64,000 nt of DNA from Rotaria socialis (lineage: Eukaryota; Rotifera; Eurotatoria; Philodinida; Philodinidae): NCBI GenBank assembly GCA_905331475.1, contig CAJNYU010000239.1, positions 1-64,000 of the forward strand, written 5' to 3'. Each line of letters begins with the position of its first letter. The first letter of the stretch is position 1. This document shows positions 46,602 through 59,392 of the stretch, one piece after another. Under the pieces are notes generated by a model. That model was given only the letters and a program-made list of their open reading frames with translations, ran no database searches and had not been told where the DNA came from. The position numbers and the translations under genes were made by a program.

Positions 46602-49600
46602 ATGTCAACTGAGAATATCCCAATTCTCACTTATTTGTCCATTACGAAACATCCGGATGGAAATGTCGCATTGGATAAAGAACGCTTGCGATTTCTTCGT
46701 ATAAAATTCGCTCAGTCCTATCAAGGCAATGATTTAGATGATGATCATTTACGACGTCAAACAATCGAACAACTGTTTGCAAATCTACATATTATGAAGG
46801 ACACCATGAGTTTGGACTATGTTGATCGTGCTATTAGAGAACGGTCAGATTCAGATGCTGAATTCGAAATCCTCGAGAAATTTCGTGGAAGTGTTCAATA
46901 TCTTGAGCCGATTACGTCCCCTGAAAAAAAGAAATCCAAAAATCCACCATCTTCAATAAACCAAATCGATGAGAAAAAAGTCAAACTATTGAATGACATA
47001 ATTTGCGTTATTCACAAAAAATCGCCTCAATCAGAAATCAATGATTTCATATCGGATTTTCTCTTTCAACAAGTTCAACCATCAGCGTAAGTCTAAACTA
47101 CTTCTTTTAAGTCGAAATTCTTCATATAACTGTAGCCAATCAAAATCTGTTCCTTTATATGATGGATCAGTTTATCCGTTGCCTCGCGGTACAATCCTGG
47201 ATTTATTTATTCGACAACAAATGATCGACCGCGGTACAATTACTTTTATGCGTCCTCGAAGTAGATTTTGTCTTGTTGAACCAATCAGTCTAACAGATGA
47301 ATTCGATTCATGGACATTCGATCATTTTCATAATCTCTTCGATTTTTGGTTAACCATTGATTTAACCAATAAGAACCATTTTCCGAATCAATGGAAATTG
47401 CATGCAAACGCTGAAATCAGATATATCATTGTAGATCAACTAAGCGATATAGATGCTGATCAAACATCAAAAAATACAGGAAGACCGACTACAAAATCAT
47501 TGGAAAGTTTTCTTCGCGGTATTTGTCGAATTGAAGACAACGGAAAGTTCAGTGAATGGTTTAAAGCTTTGGTAGAAGATGAAAATATACATACATATTC
47601 TCATTTAACAAATCTCAATCAAAAAGAATGGGATCGAATTGAAAAGCTGCCTATGAATGCATTGAAAACAATTAAATTTTATGTTGATCGAGAAAAGCAA
47701 ACGGTCGAAGAACGAAAAACAAAGCGAAATGTGGATTCAAGTCAAAGTATAAATTTTAGTTCGATGTTGAACTTTTTGTATTATGTTTTAGATTCATTTT
47801 AGGAAAAGAAGCATCTTATTCAAAAGCAGAAATACGTGCTAATTTACATATGATTAAATTATATGTTATTCGGCAATTGGAAGATCAAGATGGTATCGAA
47901 ACACTTCCGAAATTGGATGCTTATTGTGTAGAAAAAGCGTTTGATGAAATGCGCGAAGAAGGCTATGAAGATGATGGATTGTTTGATGAAATGAAATTAT
48001 TTTTTCAACCATTAACTATCACCGATGATGAATTAACGATCGATTCGAGTTTATTAATCGCATTAAATAAAGAGCAACTTGCTGAAAAGAGAAGTTTAGA
48101 AGATGAAATAACAACGTTAAATGATTCCTTAAGACAAGAAGAGAATTCTCTGAGACAGTTAAACGAACAATGTGATACTGCGAAAGAGAAACGTAATCAA
48201 GATTATCAGCAATATAAACTAGATTCAAGTAGAAATGAAAATCGATCGTATCGAAAACAACTTGAAGCAGATCAATCGTGGGCGAAGAAAAGTGATGAAT
48301 GGAAAGAAAAGATTAACTCAGTAAATAGAAAAATTACCCAACATGAAAACAAATTCAAGGATATTGAAACCGATAAAATGGCAAAAGAAAATCTTTTGAA
48401 GATTATTGAACAAAATCTGTCAGCCGATAATTCGAAAATCGATAACAGATTAATTAAACTTCACCGAGGTTTTATAATGTATGGACCTCCAGGTAAACAT
48501 TTATCACATAAGTCGTTGGATAGTTTTCGCTTATTATAGAGTATTAATTAGGTACCGGTAAGTCAGTTATCATGAGCAAACTAGCCAAGAAAATCGGTAT
48601 TGCAATGCTTGGACCTCCGTTGGCAGCTGGTGAACTCGAACGTCCATTAGTTGGCCAATCCGAGGCGATCATTCTAGATCTTTGTATGCGTGGTAATCGT
48701 TTACCACACTTAATGTGTTGTGTATCGATCGATGAAATCGATTCACTAGCACCGAAACGTGATGAAGATTCATCAGAAGGCAAAGTTGCAAAAATAAGTG
48801 TTCTACTCTCCGTGATTGAAGGTATTAAGGATGTTTCGAATCTAATGTTTTTCTCGGCCACGAACCGTTTGAATATGATGGATGAAGCATTTTTAAGACG
48901 AATGTCGGGCAAATTTTTTGTGGGTCGACCATCATCTGATGCGAGAAAACGAATTTTAGACGGAATACCAAAAGTGATTTTGCAACCGAATATTAAAGAA
49001 AAATTATCAACAGCAACAACAAATTTCAGTGGAGCAGCCCTGAAGTAGGTTTCTCATGTCAATAACAATCAATAGTTAAATCTGATTAATTATTTAGAGC
49101 ATTGACGAGTGCGATAACAGTACATTATCTTGCGCAAAAACGTTTAAATAACAAATATGAAATTAGAGAAGAAGATGCATTAATATTAGCTGATCGAACA
49201 GCTCGTCAATATCAATTATTTCTCGGTCTCAATACTTTGCCGCGGTTACTATTACATAATCTTGATAATCGTCGACTACTATCGCGTAACGCGAATCATG
49301 GTTCTAGGGATTCAACTGAATTTCATTTACCGGAAACATATCGTTTTACTGGAAAAATTATCATTAGTCTGCATGACAAATGTGTTCGAACTGAAGTGAT
49401 ACAAAAAAATAATCAACGTCATATAATCGAAGATTCACTAAGAAAAACAGAAGAAAATCTTCAGCAACTGCTCGAACGTATTACATCATACGGAAATGAT
49501 CGCAATGTGCAGTTATTACAGCTAATTGATTTAAATTTACTTTCATCGAAAGGTGCTTATGATGAAAAGAAAATATTCGAAACCTTGAAAGAACGGTATG

Positions 49601-50355
49601 ATGAATGTATGGAATATAAACGTTCGATGATTGTCTATGACCTTGATTCATTAGTTGGAGTAAATCAATCCGAATCCGAATCATCGATGGGAACATCAAC
49701 TAGTACATCGATTGTGAATCAAAGTATTTATATTTATGTAACGAGTCGTTTTCGCGAAGCAGCCATTGAAGCAAGTTGTACTGATAAAAGACAGAAAAAT
49801 GAACGATGGGCTATTGCTGTTGTACGAGATCCATTTTTGTTGAAAAAATTTACAGCAGATGTTGATTTTACTCGTACAAACGAGCAAATTGAACAAGACG
49901 AAGAAGAACATCGGCGATCGACGACCACTTTAGTATGTGTTAAATGCCGGGATCTCTATGTTGAAAGCGATAATAAGATGGGCTCATGTAATTATCACGA
50001 TGGATTTGTTTATGATAATTTAGCACGAGATTTAAAGAAGTACAAGCCAAGTAAAGCAATCGAAGAATTAAATCGTGAAGAATTTATTTCATACACAAAC
50101 CCCAAGAAGAAGGAAGAGATCGAGAAAGGAAAAACGCGATTTAAATATATTTGTTGTTATGCAACTGTGCAAGTTGGAGCAGGATTTAATGGATGTAAAA
50201 AAGGAAAACATGGTTTTGGTAATTCGAAAAAGAAAAATTTCGAAGGACAAATTTTAGATAAGCAAATGATCGACAAATGGGAAACAGCATGCGATGAAAA
50301 TCCAGAATATAATCAACAATATGCAGATTTATTTGATAGCCGAAAAAACATTTAA
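46602..50355 (+). CDS. AAA+ ATPase with SAM/death-fold-like segment, coiled coil and C-terminal zinc-binding region
   Basis: Five exons (46602-47086, 47136-47746, 47803-48492, 48552-49044, 49098-50355; introns 49, 56, 59 and 53 bp) give 1178 residues. A small-helical-domain-like segment lies at ~278-352 (SFLRGICRIEDNGKFSEWF; EWDRIEKLPMNALKTIK), followed by a coiled coil (~450-571). The AAA+ module has Walker A GPPGTGKS (~592, split by intron 3), Walker B CCVSIDEID (~650), sensor-1-like FFSATNR and a following LRR pair in AFLRRMSGKF. A second ATPase-like segment (~860-1020) keeps a Walker-B-like YDLDSLVG and a sensor-like WAIAVVRDP but has no P-loop. The end has Cys/His pairs (CVKC, CNYHDG, ICC, CKKGKHG) fit to bind zinc. 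AAA+ proteins remodel other proteins or complexes using ATP. Neighbours suggest action on the coiled-coil or VLIG-type product, which is inference. Confidence 0.85.
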
Positions 50356-50701
50356 CTTTTAGAATATTTTAATAAAAATGGTGACTGAAAGAAATTAGGG
50401 TGAGGGTGAAAAACCATCACTTCTCTTATCTGACTTCTTCTTTTGCGATTCGTTGATGCTCTTATCATGGAGCATTGACGACGATAATACGACGAATTTC
50501 TTTGTTATTTTGGCTTTTCTTGAAGTTCACCGTGATGAAAGATGTGACTAAGAATACAAATAAAATTCTGCTCTTGAGCAGTGAGCCAAAATTAGAAAGC
50601 CAGTGTGGGGTCTGAACGAACTCCAGGTAGACGTTTCAGGGTGAAAGCGCATAGTAGTTGTTATCAAAGTATAACTATTCATGATAAACCGATAATCTCT
50701 T

Positions 50702-50741
50702 GAGGGTGTAGGTGCGGATAAAGAGAAATGAACACCCACAA
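50702..50741. repeat. Telomere-like hairpin
   Basis: GAGGGTGTAGGTGCGGATAA, then AGAGAAATGAACACCCACAA. The arms are short. Confidence 0.55.
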
Positions 50742-50826
50742 ATATCATAAACGCAAATATTTACGTAATTCCTGTCATTAAATAATCAAGAGACCATCTT
50801 TGCTGGAGTTGTTCAGGTCCTAAACT

Positions 50827-50867
50827 ATCAGGACGCGAATTCGCGTCGCCCATACTCAATGGGTTAA
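50827..50867. mobile_element. Solo piggyBac-like end
   Basis: The palindrome GACGCGAATTCGCGTC is followed by GCCCATACTCAATGGGTTAA. GGG next to TTAA (50864-50867) and a subterminal palindrome are typical of piggyBac-type ends. No partner end with CCC after TTAA was found within a few kilobases. Confidence 0.45.
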
Positions 50868-51739
50868 GCTTACTTGTTTTGAACTGCTTTTCATTGTGGA
50901 AGATACATAATCAATATTTATATCTGTACGATGAATGTAAAGAAAATGAAAAATGGATCATTCCGCTATTATGGACGTGTCTATTTTATTTCGCATTTAA
51001 TGAAAAACTGGAGAAATATAGATGTTGACTACAAACTATTTGATAACTTCAGTTCTCCTTTTTCTTCTTCTTTGCATATCATTATATAGTAGTTACTCCA
51101 GATTAATCCATCAAATTAGAAAAGAGAAGATATAAATATGCTCAACACTTAGTCAGTAGGTCGCACACAAAGGAGAATAAATGTAAAATAAACGATTGAG
51201 TAAACATTTTGCATTAGTTTTATTTCTTTTTACATTTTTGCGTGTAGATGCATCATAGAAAATCAGTTGGTTTTTGAAAGATAGCCCATGATATTTTTTA
51301 CAAACTTTGTTTGCAAAGTATTTTATTCTCATATAGCGAAGTAATTTCACACTTGAAGAGTTTCTAAGAACTCAAGCATTCATCCGTAACTTTTTTCAAA
51401 AGCGTATTTTAGTATTTTTTGTCCTCTCGAACGATTATTGCACTTTAACCACTGCTCGTTGCCATAAGTACCATGTAACATGGTTTTACAAAGAATGGTT
51501 CAAACTTTGTAATGACCATTCAATAAATAGCACTCACAAAGAGCTTCGAATCCACATCATCAGATTTCTTGTCACAAATTTTCATTTCTCGTAAGATCTG
51601 TTGCAATTTCATGCGCCGTTTCGTGCTACAAATATGGTTTTTAGACAGTGCACATCATAAAAAACCGATATGTTCAACTAAAATACCTTACAAAAAAAGT
51701 TTGCAAATGAGATCACGGACTATTTTTCAAAAAACAACT

Positions 51740-51815
51740 AGGGTGTGGGTGTGGGCGTGATGATAGGCAATACTTATACTGACACCCACACCCACACCCA
51801 CACTCACCCACACCC
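51740..51815. repeat. Telomere-like hairpin with three CCCACA units
   Basis: AGGGTGTGGGTGTGGGCGTG, spacer ATGATAGGCAATACTTATACT, then GACACCCACACCCACACCCA and CACTCACCCACACCC. It is one of the two longest copies in the window. Confidence 0.8.
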
Positions 51816-52679
51816 AAAAAGAAATTTTTTTCTATAGGACAATAACTCTAAGAATTTCTAGTTCCAATAGTTTCGAACAAACATTCCCAGAAATTGTTTT
51901 TTAAAAAGGCTTGTCTGAACCCAATATTTTTTCTGAAATTCTCCCAAACGTGTGTTCGAGCATATGAGCAGATTCTACACCTCTCTGATTTAGATTGGCT
52001 TGCTCTATTGAAATTAAATTTAATCTATATAAGTCATAAAAGCATTGTACATTTCTGCCTTGATAATCAAAGTTTGATGTAAGTTCCATGATAAGCTATT
52101 TTCGGAACAGTTCTTAGTTTCTGATGCTGTTGTTATCATCGAACTGACATTAGATCAGTCTTTCCTAGCTGTTGCTTATGACTACGAATAAATAAGAATT
52201 AGTCGAGTAAAGAACACAGCAGATTAAAAATTAATTTATTGAATGATCAAAATAGAACTTTAATACATTAAAATATCAGTAAAACCAATCTATCAATGGG
52301 TTTTGGTGCACACGTAGGTACGATCATCATTCCGAACTTGCGATGCTGTTCGATTATTTTGCTCAACTTAAAACAAAATTTCAGATTTTGTGATTTCATT
52401 AGAGACCAAACAAAAAAAAGATAAGACTGAAAAAGACAATTTTGTTAGAATACTTTGTCTCTTTTGAAAGAAAAGTTTATGATAGTTATAGGATTGATTA
52501 TCAAAAGTATTATGAATACTTTTTACAAAACTTGGTATTGTCGCCAATAATTTTCGTTCAATAACTAGGCCCACTTCGAAGCAAAGGGTTTGAATTACTA
52601 ACATAATCTGAAGTTATAAGGTTGCCAATTTATTCTAATAATGATTCTGTTCAGTTTTGGTTTTTTTTTTTTTGTAGCC
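51816..52679. other. Gene-free stretch
   Basis: No gene is seen. It ends in a 13-base T run (about 52661-52673), immediately before the satellite. Confidence 0.4.
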
Positions 52680-55600
52680 AGCATTAATCTCATATAATCG
52701 AAAAACACACGTAATAGCTGCACGACGATCACCACCTACACTTTCATAAAACAAATCGAAATTCAAGCCACAACATTAAACAAAACGTCATCAACCACAA
52801 CATGAAAAAGGAACAAATTTCAAGAAAATTCTATTCTACTATTTGACTCAATTGCAATCCATTAATTCAATGTAAAAACATCATCCAAAATAACGTGAAA
52901 AAACAACACTTTTCATAAAAACTCTCCTCCAGTATTTGACTCAATTAGAATCTCTTTTACAATTTGAAAACATAATCCAACATCTCCTGAAAATAAAATA
53001 ACTTTTACGAAAATTCTCTTCGGCTATTTCACTCAATTCGAAAACATTGCTTCAATGTGAAAACACGATCCAACATCATATCAAAAAAAGAATAATTTTT
53101 ACGAAAATTCTCTTCCACTATTTGACTCAAACTCGAATCCGTTATTTCAGTGTGAAAATATGCTACAACATCATGAGAAAAAACAATAATTTTCATCAAA
53201 GTTCTCTTCTACTGCTAGACTCCATTGGATTACCTTATTTCCATGTGAAAACATGATCCAACATCACGTGCAAAACAAATCATTTTCATTAAAATTCTAT
53301 TCTACTATTTGACTCATTTGGAATCGATTACTCCAATGTGACAATATGATACAACATCATGTGCGAAAAGAATGATTTTCATTAAAATTCTATTCTACTA
53401 TTTGACTGAACTGCCATCGATTGTTTCACTGCTAAAATATCATCCAGCACCACGTGAAAAAAGAATAATTTTTACGAAAATTCTGTTTTACTACTTGACT
53501 CAATTCGAATCCGTTACTTCAATGTGAAAAAATGATCCAACATCACCTGAAATGAAAACAATTTTGAAGAAAACTATCTTCTACCATCTGACTCGAATGG
53601 AATCCATTATTTCAATGTAAAAATATGATCCAGGGCCATGTGAAAAAAGAATAATCTTCATCAAAATTCTCTTCTACTATTTGACTGAACTCCCATCGAT
53701 TCTTTCACTGTTAACATATCATCCAACACCACGTGAAAAGAGGATAATCTTCATCAAAATTCTCTTTAACTATTTGACTCAATTGGCATCCGTTATTTAA
53801 ATGTGAAAATATGATCCAATACCACGTGAAAAAAGAATAATTTCCAGCAGAATTCTGTTCTCCATTGTGACTCAATTGCAATCCATTATTTCCATGTAAA
53901 AGCATGATCCAGCATCACGTGAAAAAAGAGCAATTTTCAAGAAAATTCTCCGCTACTATTTGAGTAAATTGCACTCGATTATTTCAATGCGAAAACGTGA
54001 TCCAACATCACGTCAAAACAGAATAATTTTCAAGAAAATTATCTTCTACTATTTTGCCTCAATTGGAATACATTATTTCAATCTGAAAACATGACGCATC
54101 ATCACGTTAAAAAAAGAATAATTTTTACGAAAACTCTTTTCTACTCTTTGACACAATTGGAATGCGTTATTTCAACGTGAAAAAATGATCCGACATCACC
54201 TGAAATGAGAATAATGTCGAAGAAAATTGTCTTCTACCATTCGACTCAATTGGAATCGGTTATTTCAATGTGAAAATATGATACAACATCATGTGAAAAA
54301 AGAATAATTTTCATCAGAATCCTCTTCTAGTATTTGACTGAACTGGCATCGATCATTTCAATGTGAAAAACATCATCCAACGTCACGTGAAAATACAATG
54401 ACTTTTAGGAAAATTCTCTTCCACTATTTCGATTCATTCGCGTTCATTATTTCAATGTAAAAACATGATACAACATCACGTTAAAAGCGAATAGTGTTGA
54501 AGAAAATTTTCTTCTGCTATATGACTCAATTGGAATCGATTATTTCAATTGGAAAAAATCATCTGACATCATGTTAAAAAGGAATAATTACTAATAGAAA
54601 TCTCTTCTACTTTTTGTCTCAATTGAAATCGATTGTTTCAATGTGAAAATATGATGCAACATCATGCTAAAAAAGAATAATTTCTAACAGAATTCTCTTC
54701 TGCTACTTGACTCAATTCGAATCGACTACTTCAATGTGAAAACATGATCCACGAACACGTGAAAATAGAATAATTACGAAGAAAATTCTCTTCCGCTATG
54801 CGACTCAGTTGAAATCAATTATTTTAATTTGAAAGCATAGTCCAAAATCACGTGGAAAAAGAATAATTTTCATTAAAATTCTCTTCTGCTATTTGACTCA
54901 GTTCGAATCGACTATTTCAATGTGAAAAGATGATCCAAGATCACGTGAAAAAAAGAACAATTTCTAGCAGAAATCTCTTCTACTATTTGACTCAATTGGA
55001 ATCAATTTTTTTGAATAAGAAAAAATGATCCAGCATCACGTGAAAAAAGAACAATTTCCATCAAAATTCTCTTCTACTGTCTGACTCAATCGGCATCGAT
55101 TATTTCGATGTGAAAATATGATATAACATCATGTGAAAAAAGAATGATTGATATCAAAATTCTCTTCTAGTGTTTGACTGAATTGGCATGAATTATTTCA
55201 ATTTGAAAGTATGACAAAACAACATGTGGAAAAGGATTAATTTTTACGAAAATTCTCTTCTAGTATTTGACTCGACTGGAGTACATTATTTCCATCTGAA
55301 AACATGATCCAGCATCACGTGAGAGAAAGAATAATTTTGAAGAAAATTCTCTTCTAGTTGTTGACTGAAGCGGAATCCATTAGTTCAATGTGACAAAATG
55401 ATCCAAGATGACGTGATAAAAGAATAATATCTAGCAGAATTCTCTTCTAGTATTTGACTGAATTTGAATCGATTGGTTCAATTTCAAAATATAATCCAAG
55501 GTCACGAGAAAAGAAAATAATTTGCATCAAAGTTCTCTTCGACTGTTTGACTTAATCGGAATGCATTAGTTCAATGTGAAAACACGATCGAACATGACGT

Positions 55601-55930
55601 GATAAAAGAATCATTTTCATTAAAATTCTATTCTACTGTTTCGCTCAATTGGAATGGATTGTTTCAATGTGGAAACATAAGCCAACATCCGGTGAAGAAA
55701 GAATAATTGGGAATAAAATTGTCCTCTACTATTGGACGGAAATGAAATCGATTATTCCAATGTGAAAAGATGATCCAGCATCGCGTGGGAAAAGAATAAT
55801 TTTGAAGAAAATTCTCTTCTAGTAGTTGGGTGAATTGGAATTCATTATGTCAATTGGACAGCATCATCCAGGATCATGTGAAAAGAGAAACTGTGTGTAA
55901 GAATTGTATTCTAGTATGTGATTCCTTGGC
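52680..55930 (+). repeat. Satellite array, ~93-bp monomers, about 33-35 copies
   Basis: The consensus order of each unit is CTATTTGACTCAATTGGAAT, CGATTATTTCAATGTGAAAA, ATGATCCAACATCACGTGAA, AAAGAATAATTTTCA, then AGAAAATTCTCTTCTA. CACGTG recurs at about 54755, 54849, 54943 and 55036, giving a period of 93-94 bases. Units differ from each other at many positions, so the array is old or has escaped homogenisation. At its left edge (52680-52830) and right edge (after 55700) the units decay. Because 93 is a multiple of three, short open frames pass through two or three units; I do not regard them as genes. Confidence 0.9.
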
Positions 55931-57188
55931 GAGGTTTACTTGATATTGTGTAAGAATTCGCGATGGTTGGGTTACAGAGGAAACTAGAGCATGTTGTGGG
56001 TCGTGTTTTGCGATGAATCTCGTGGTATCATGTGGGTTGTGTTTCAGTTGATTGGTTACGCGGGTTTTGAACCTTGGTAATGATAGTGAGGTTCGGATAT
56101 AGTGTGGATGATTTCGTTTTTTTTTGTTAGAAGCTGTGAGGATGGTTTTCGTAGAACATAAACAACTCGAATCATGGTTTCGTTCTATAATACTTCACTC
56201 ATCTCGCAGGAAGAACGTTTCTATCGTAATCATCATAGGAGATGATGTGTAGCAAGAATATTTCAAATTACGAGTCTATTTAACTAATGATCCTATATAA
56301 AAGCAATGTTTTAAATTATTTAAATAATGGTAGTAGCCGTGGTAGATGAATATGTTAAACTAAGACTTTGTTCATTATTTTAATTATCCTCATATGATAT
56401 TTTTGATATGCCAATAAAAGCGAAGAATGTGTAGCAAACTAATGGCTACAACCAGAGGTTTATACAGTCGTTTTATATATCAAATACAAAGCTTTCGTTA
56501 ATGGAACATAGTAAAAAATGGTAGCGCATTCGAATGTTCATTACAATAATTTGATTCAACTGATTTGTCTACTACTAAGTGATAGTTTTGATATCACAAG
56601 AGAATGCATGATTGTGTGAAAACCGGATAATTCTAACGAGAGTTCTGTTCAGTTATATTATTTTACATAAGAGATGTTGCTAACTTTGTTATATGATCAA
56701 AAAGAATGAAAGAACGATGAATGGCATACGGATAGTTAGATGTCCTTATTTTGTGTCTTTCGAAACAAATTACGAGACTTACTGTAGGAAAGTCTAGTTT
56801 TACGAGAAAAGAATAACTACAACAAGGGTCTTGCTTGATTATTTTGCACGCTTGAAAGTAACTCACCTAGTCCAGACATAATATAAGATTATATGGTAAA
56901 CACATAGTTGCAAGATGACATCTTGCTAGATGGACCTGTTTTCGATGAATCTAAAAGAATATTCAGTCAAGTGACTTGAAAATATTAATTATCAGCATCG
57001 TTGTATTGAAATATATTGTAGTCTACAACGTAATGATATAAAAACCAATTAAAGATACATTATTGAAATAATCAAATTTTCTTAGACGTGGTTGAAAGAG
57101 ATAAATTAATAAACTATTTGCATCAGAGTTTAAGGGTGCTGGCTTAGACAAAATGTAAAATTCATATAAATAAAGATAGATTAAGCTA
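55931..57188. other. Gene-free stretch beginning with a G/T-rich block
   Basis: 55931-56120 is strongly G/T-rich on the plus strand with few C residues, continuing the skew trend of the satellite. The remainder is AT-rich without recognisable features. Confidence 0.45.
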
Positions 57189-57565
57189 TTATAAATTTTC
57201 ACACAAATCGAACAATGATGTATCGAATAATTTAAGAAATCCAAACAAGGGTATGACTACACGAGGATTTTCAGAGCGCAAAGTTTTGCTCAATATGCGA
57301 TATAAGCTGTTATCAACATCTTCCATGGTGTATAAAAAACGGCAGTCGATTCCTTTTGTGTCAGCTGATCTTTTGTTGGATAGCAGCAAGATTCTTCTGC
57401 TTCTTTGATCGATCGATCCAACTGATCGAAACGGGACATAACAAGTTGCAAAGCTGGTTTAGGAGGAAGCAGAGAATATTGCCAGAAGGCACCAATGGGT
57501 GGAAGTTTTTTGTTACCTAGCTCAACGTAAGGGGGAAACATCAGACTCCAACTCCTCGGAGTCAA
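57189..57565 (-). pseudogene. Possible coding fragment, unrecognised
   Basis: Two overlapping minus-strand frames look protein-like but need a frame change near 57290-57380. One reads LPPIGAFWQYSLLPPKPALQ and MSRFDQLDRSIKEAEES; the other reads LRSENPRVVIPLFGFLKLFD. Codon use and composition are more gene-like than in the surrounding DNA. I cannot name the family. It could be a decayed exon of a host gene captured next to the GGAGTC-rich patch at 57540-57660. Confidence 0.25.
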
Positions 57566-58971
57566 GTGGAATCATCCGGAATCACATAGGATTCCAGGGA
57601 GTCATACCTAAACACGAGGAGCCACACGGAGTCTCTTGGAGTCACAGTAAGTATCGCGAAATCCCTGCTGATCTCGAGAAAACCATTATAGAAATGGGAA
57701 ACTGATACATTTTTATTTTTTTCTGTCATATGTATCATTATATACAATAGTTATTAGCCTCCTTCTTTGTCGGAAATTGTCCAAAAAAATTTCCCGTAAC
57801 AGAACAATATTACTCAGTACCCGGAGGTAGAATTCACAAAGCTGAACAGTTTATTCTGCAATGGGAATTCAACTTTCGGGTACTGAGAGGCTCCATCTTC
57901 TTGGATTCAAGCGGAGTCTGCTGTTTCCTCCTTGTCTCAGCGTCTAAAAATCGGCTCATCTTTGCAGCGATATTCTATTCTAACAAAATGCTTCTCTAAG
58001 TATGTCATTAACAAATCTAAAGCAACTTACGTATCTGTCGGTTGTTATGATGCAATCGATGTCGCAAAAAAATAAATGTTATTATGCCAGCACGTTTTGT
58101 TTTTTATATTAATATACGAAAACAAAACCAAAGAGACTTATTTTTGTTTCTTCTAATGAAACGTTCGAGTCGCGGAATAAAAAAGTTCACCAAAAGTAAG
58201 AATGCCAACATTGGATTCAATAAGCCTTGCTGATTACTCTTTCAAATTTTCAAGATTGTATATGTCGTTAATTGCATGCTTTTTTGTTATCAGCTGTCTG
58301 AGTAACAAAAGTGCAATTATCTTTTTCAGCGCAAAATACAAAAGCAAGTACTTAGTAATGTTGGAAAAAAAACAATGCTGATGAAACCAACAAGGAAAAT
58401 TTCAAATAAGGTGTTATATATAGACATTGAATGACTCCTCCAATTTATATTGTATACAAAACTCCTATTTAACAGATATCCACTGACCACGAAAAATGGT
58501 GTTTTTGGGCCAATAACTTTGAAATCTTTATTGAATATGAGACTAGCAATCTGTTTAAAGAAGACAAGACGATGCTTGAAGCTGTAGAGTCTTCAAAAAC
58601 AAGATCAAGGACATTTTTACAGCATCGTTTGTGCTTTCATTCATTGTCAATAACTTTTAGTTGTTTTGCAACTGACTATATATACAGAAGAAGATTAAGC
58701 TGAAAAAAATTATTTTTATTATTACGAAAAGCTTTGTTTTATTATTTCTGTTGAGACTTGATTTCATTATGTCAGGCGATTCCTCTCCATGCTTCTTACA
58801 ACAATCAATCGGTAAAAGTTCGTAAGTTCTGTTTGTAAAGCAGTAGACTCAAAATAGACCAAGATGACTTCAGTATTTTGGTTCAACCATCTACATAAAT
58901 AAGATACAGTGTTGGAGGTAAACTCGAAACAATCTATGTAGTATGTTTTCTTCGTTTATGACTGACACTTA
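57566..58971. other. Gene-free stretch with GGAGTC-rich patch
   Basis: At 57540-57660 the words GGAGTCA, GGAATCA and GGATTCC recur every 10-20 bases. Related words (GGATTCAAGCGGAGTC) return at about 57901-57918. The pair may mark the ends of a small repeat. Nothing else is recognised. Confidence 0.4.
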
Positions 58972-59010
58972 TTAACCCTTCACGTAGTGACACTTGAGTG
59001 TCTTTTTTGC
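58972..59010. mobile_element. Solo piggyBac-like end
   Basis: TTAA at 58972-58975 is followed by CCCTTCACGTAGTGACACTT and GAGTGTC, a CCC terminus with a subterminal palindrome (GACACTTGAGTGTC). The opposite end was not found. Confidence 0.45.
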
Positions 59011-59189
59011 GATAGAAATAAAATAAATCAACGTTGAAAATCTTATTTTGTGAAGTAATATTTTTATCAAAGATCTTTTTTAATGAATAAAGCATGAAAT
59101 ATTGTATTATTTAAAAAAAATCACTGACAAACAAAACAAAACTTCTTCCTGTCCACATCCACTAGAGAGCTGCATCGGGTTTTTCTCAA

Positions 59190-59392
59190 GAGGAAAAAGC
59201 AGATTTCAACCCTTGAAACCCTTAGAAATCTTTAAAAACCCTTCGAAACCTTAAAACGGTGCATGTTCCAACATTAAGACGGTAGTGAATTGTTAGGATT
59301 GGATGGAATTTGGTATTGACCGGATTTCACATAATTGTACCGGTGCTATTATTTTCATCATTTTTCCCTTAAACAAAAGATCTTTTCAGTAA
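59190..59392 (+). repeat. Dispersed repeat copy A
   Basis: AAAAAGCAGATTTCAACCC, then TTGAAACCCTTAGAAATC units, then GACGGTAGTGAATTGTTAGG, GATGGAATTTGGTATTGACC, GGATTTCAC, and GTGCTATTAT. The same block order occurs in copy B at 61735-62010. Confidence 0.75.

Larger units (their letters stand above)
50356..51739. other. Gene-free stretch after the AAA+ gene
   Basis: It holds a GGGTGAGGGTG word at about 50399, the hairpin at 50702-50741 and a piggyBac-like end at about 50827-50867. No gene is recognised. Confidence 0.45.

Noticed and set aside
53047..53905. Short proteins encoded within the 93-bp satellite
   Set aside because: They arise because the monomer length is a multiple of three. They are interrupted every two or three units and show no coding-type conservation.
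52680..55930. CRISPR-like array
   Set aside because: The whole ~93-base unit repeats and diverges; there are no short identical repeats with unique spacers, and the DNA is eukaryotic.
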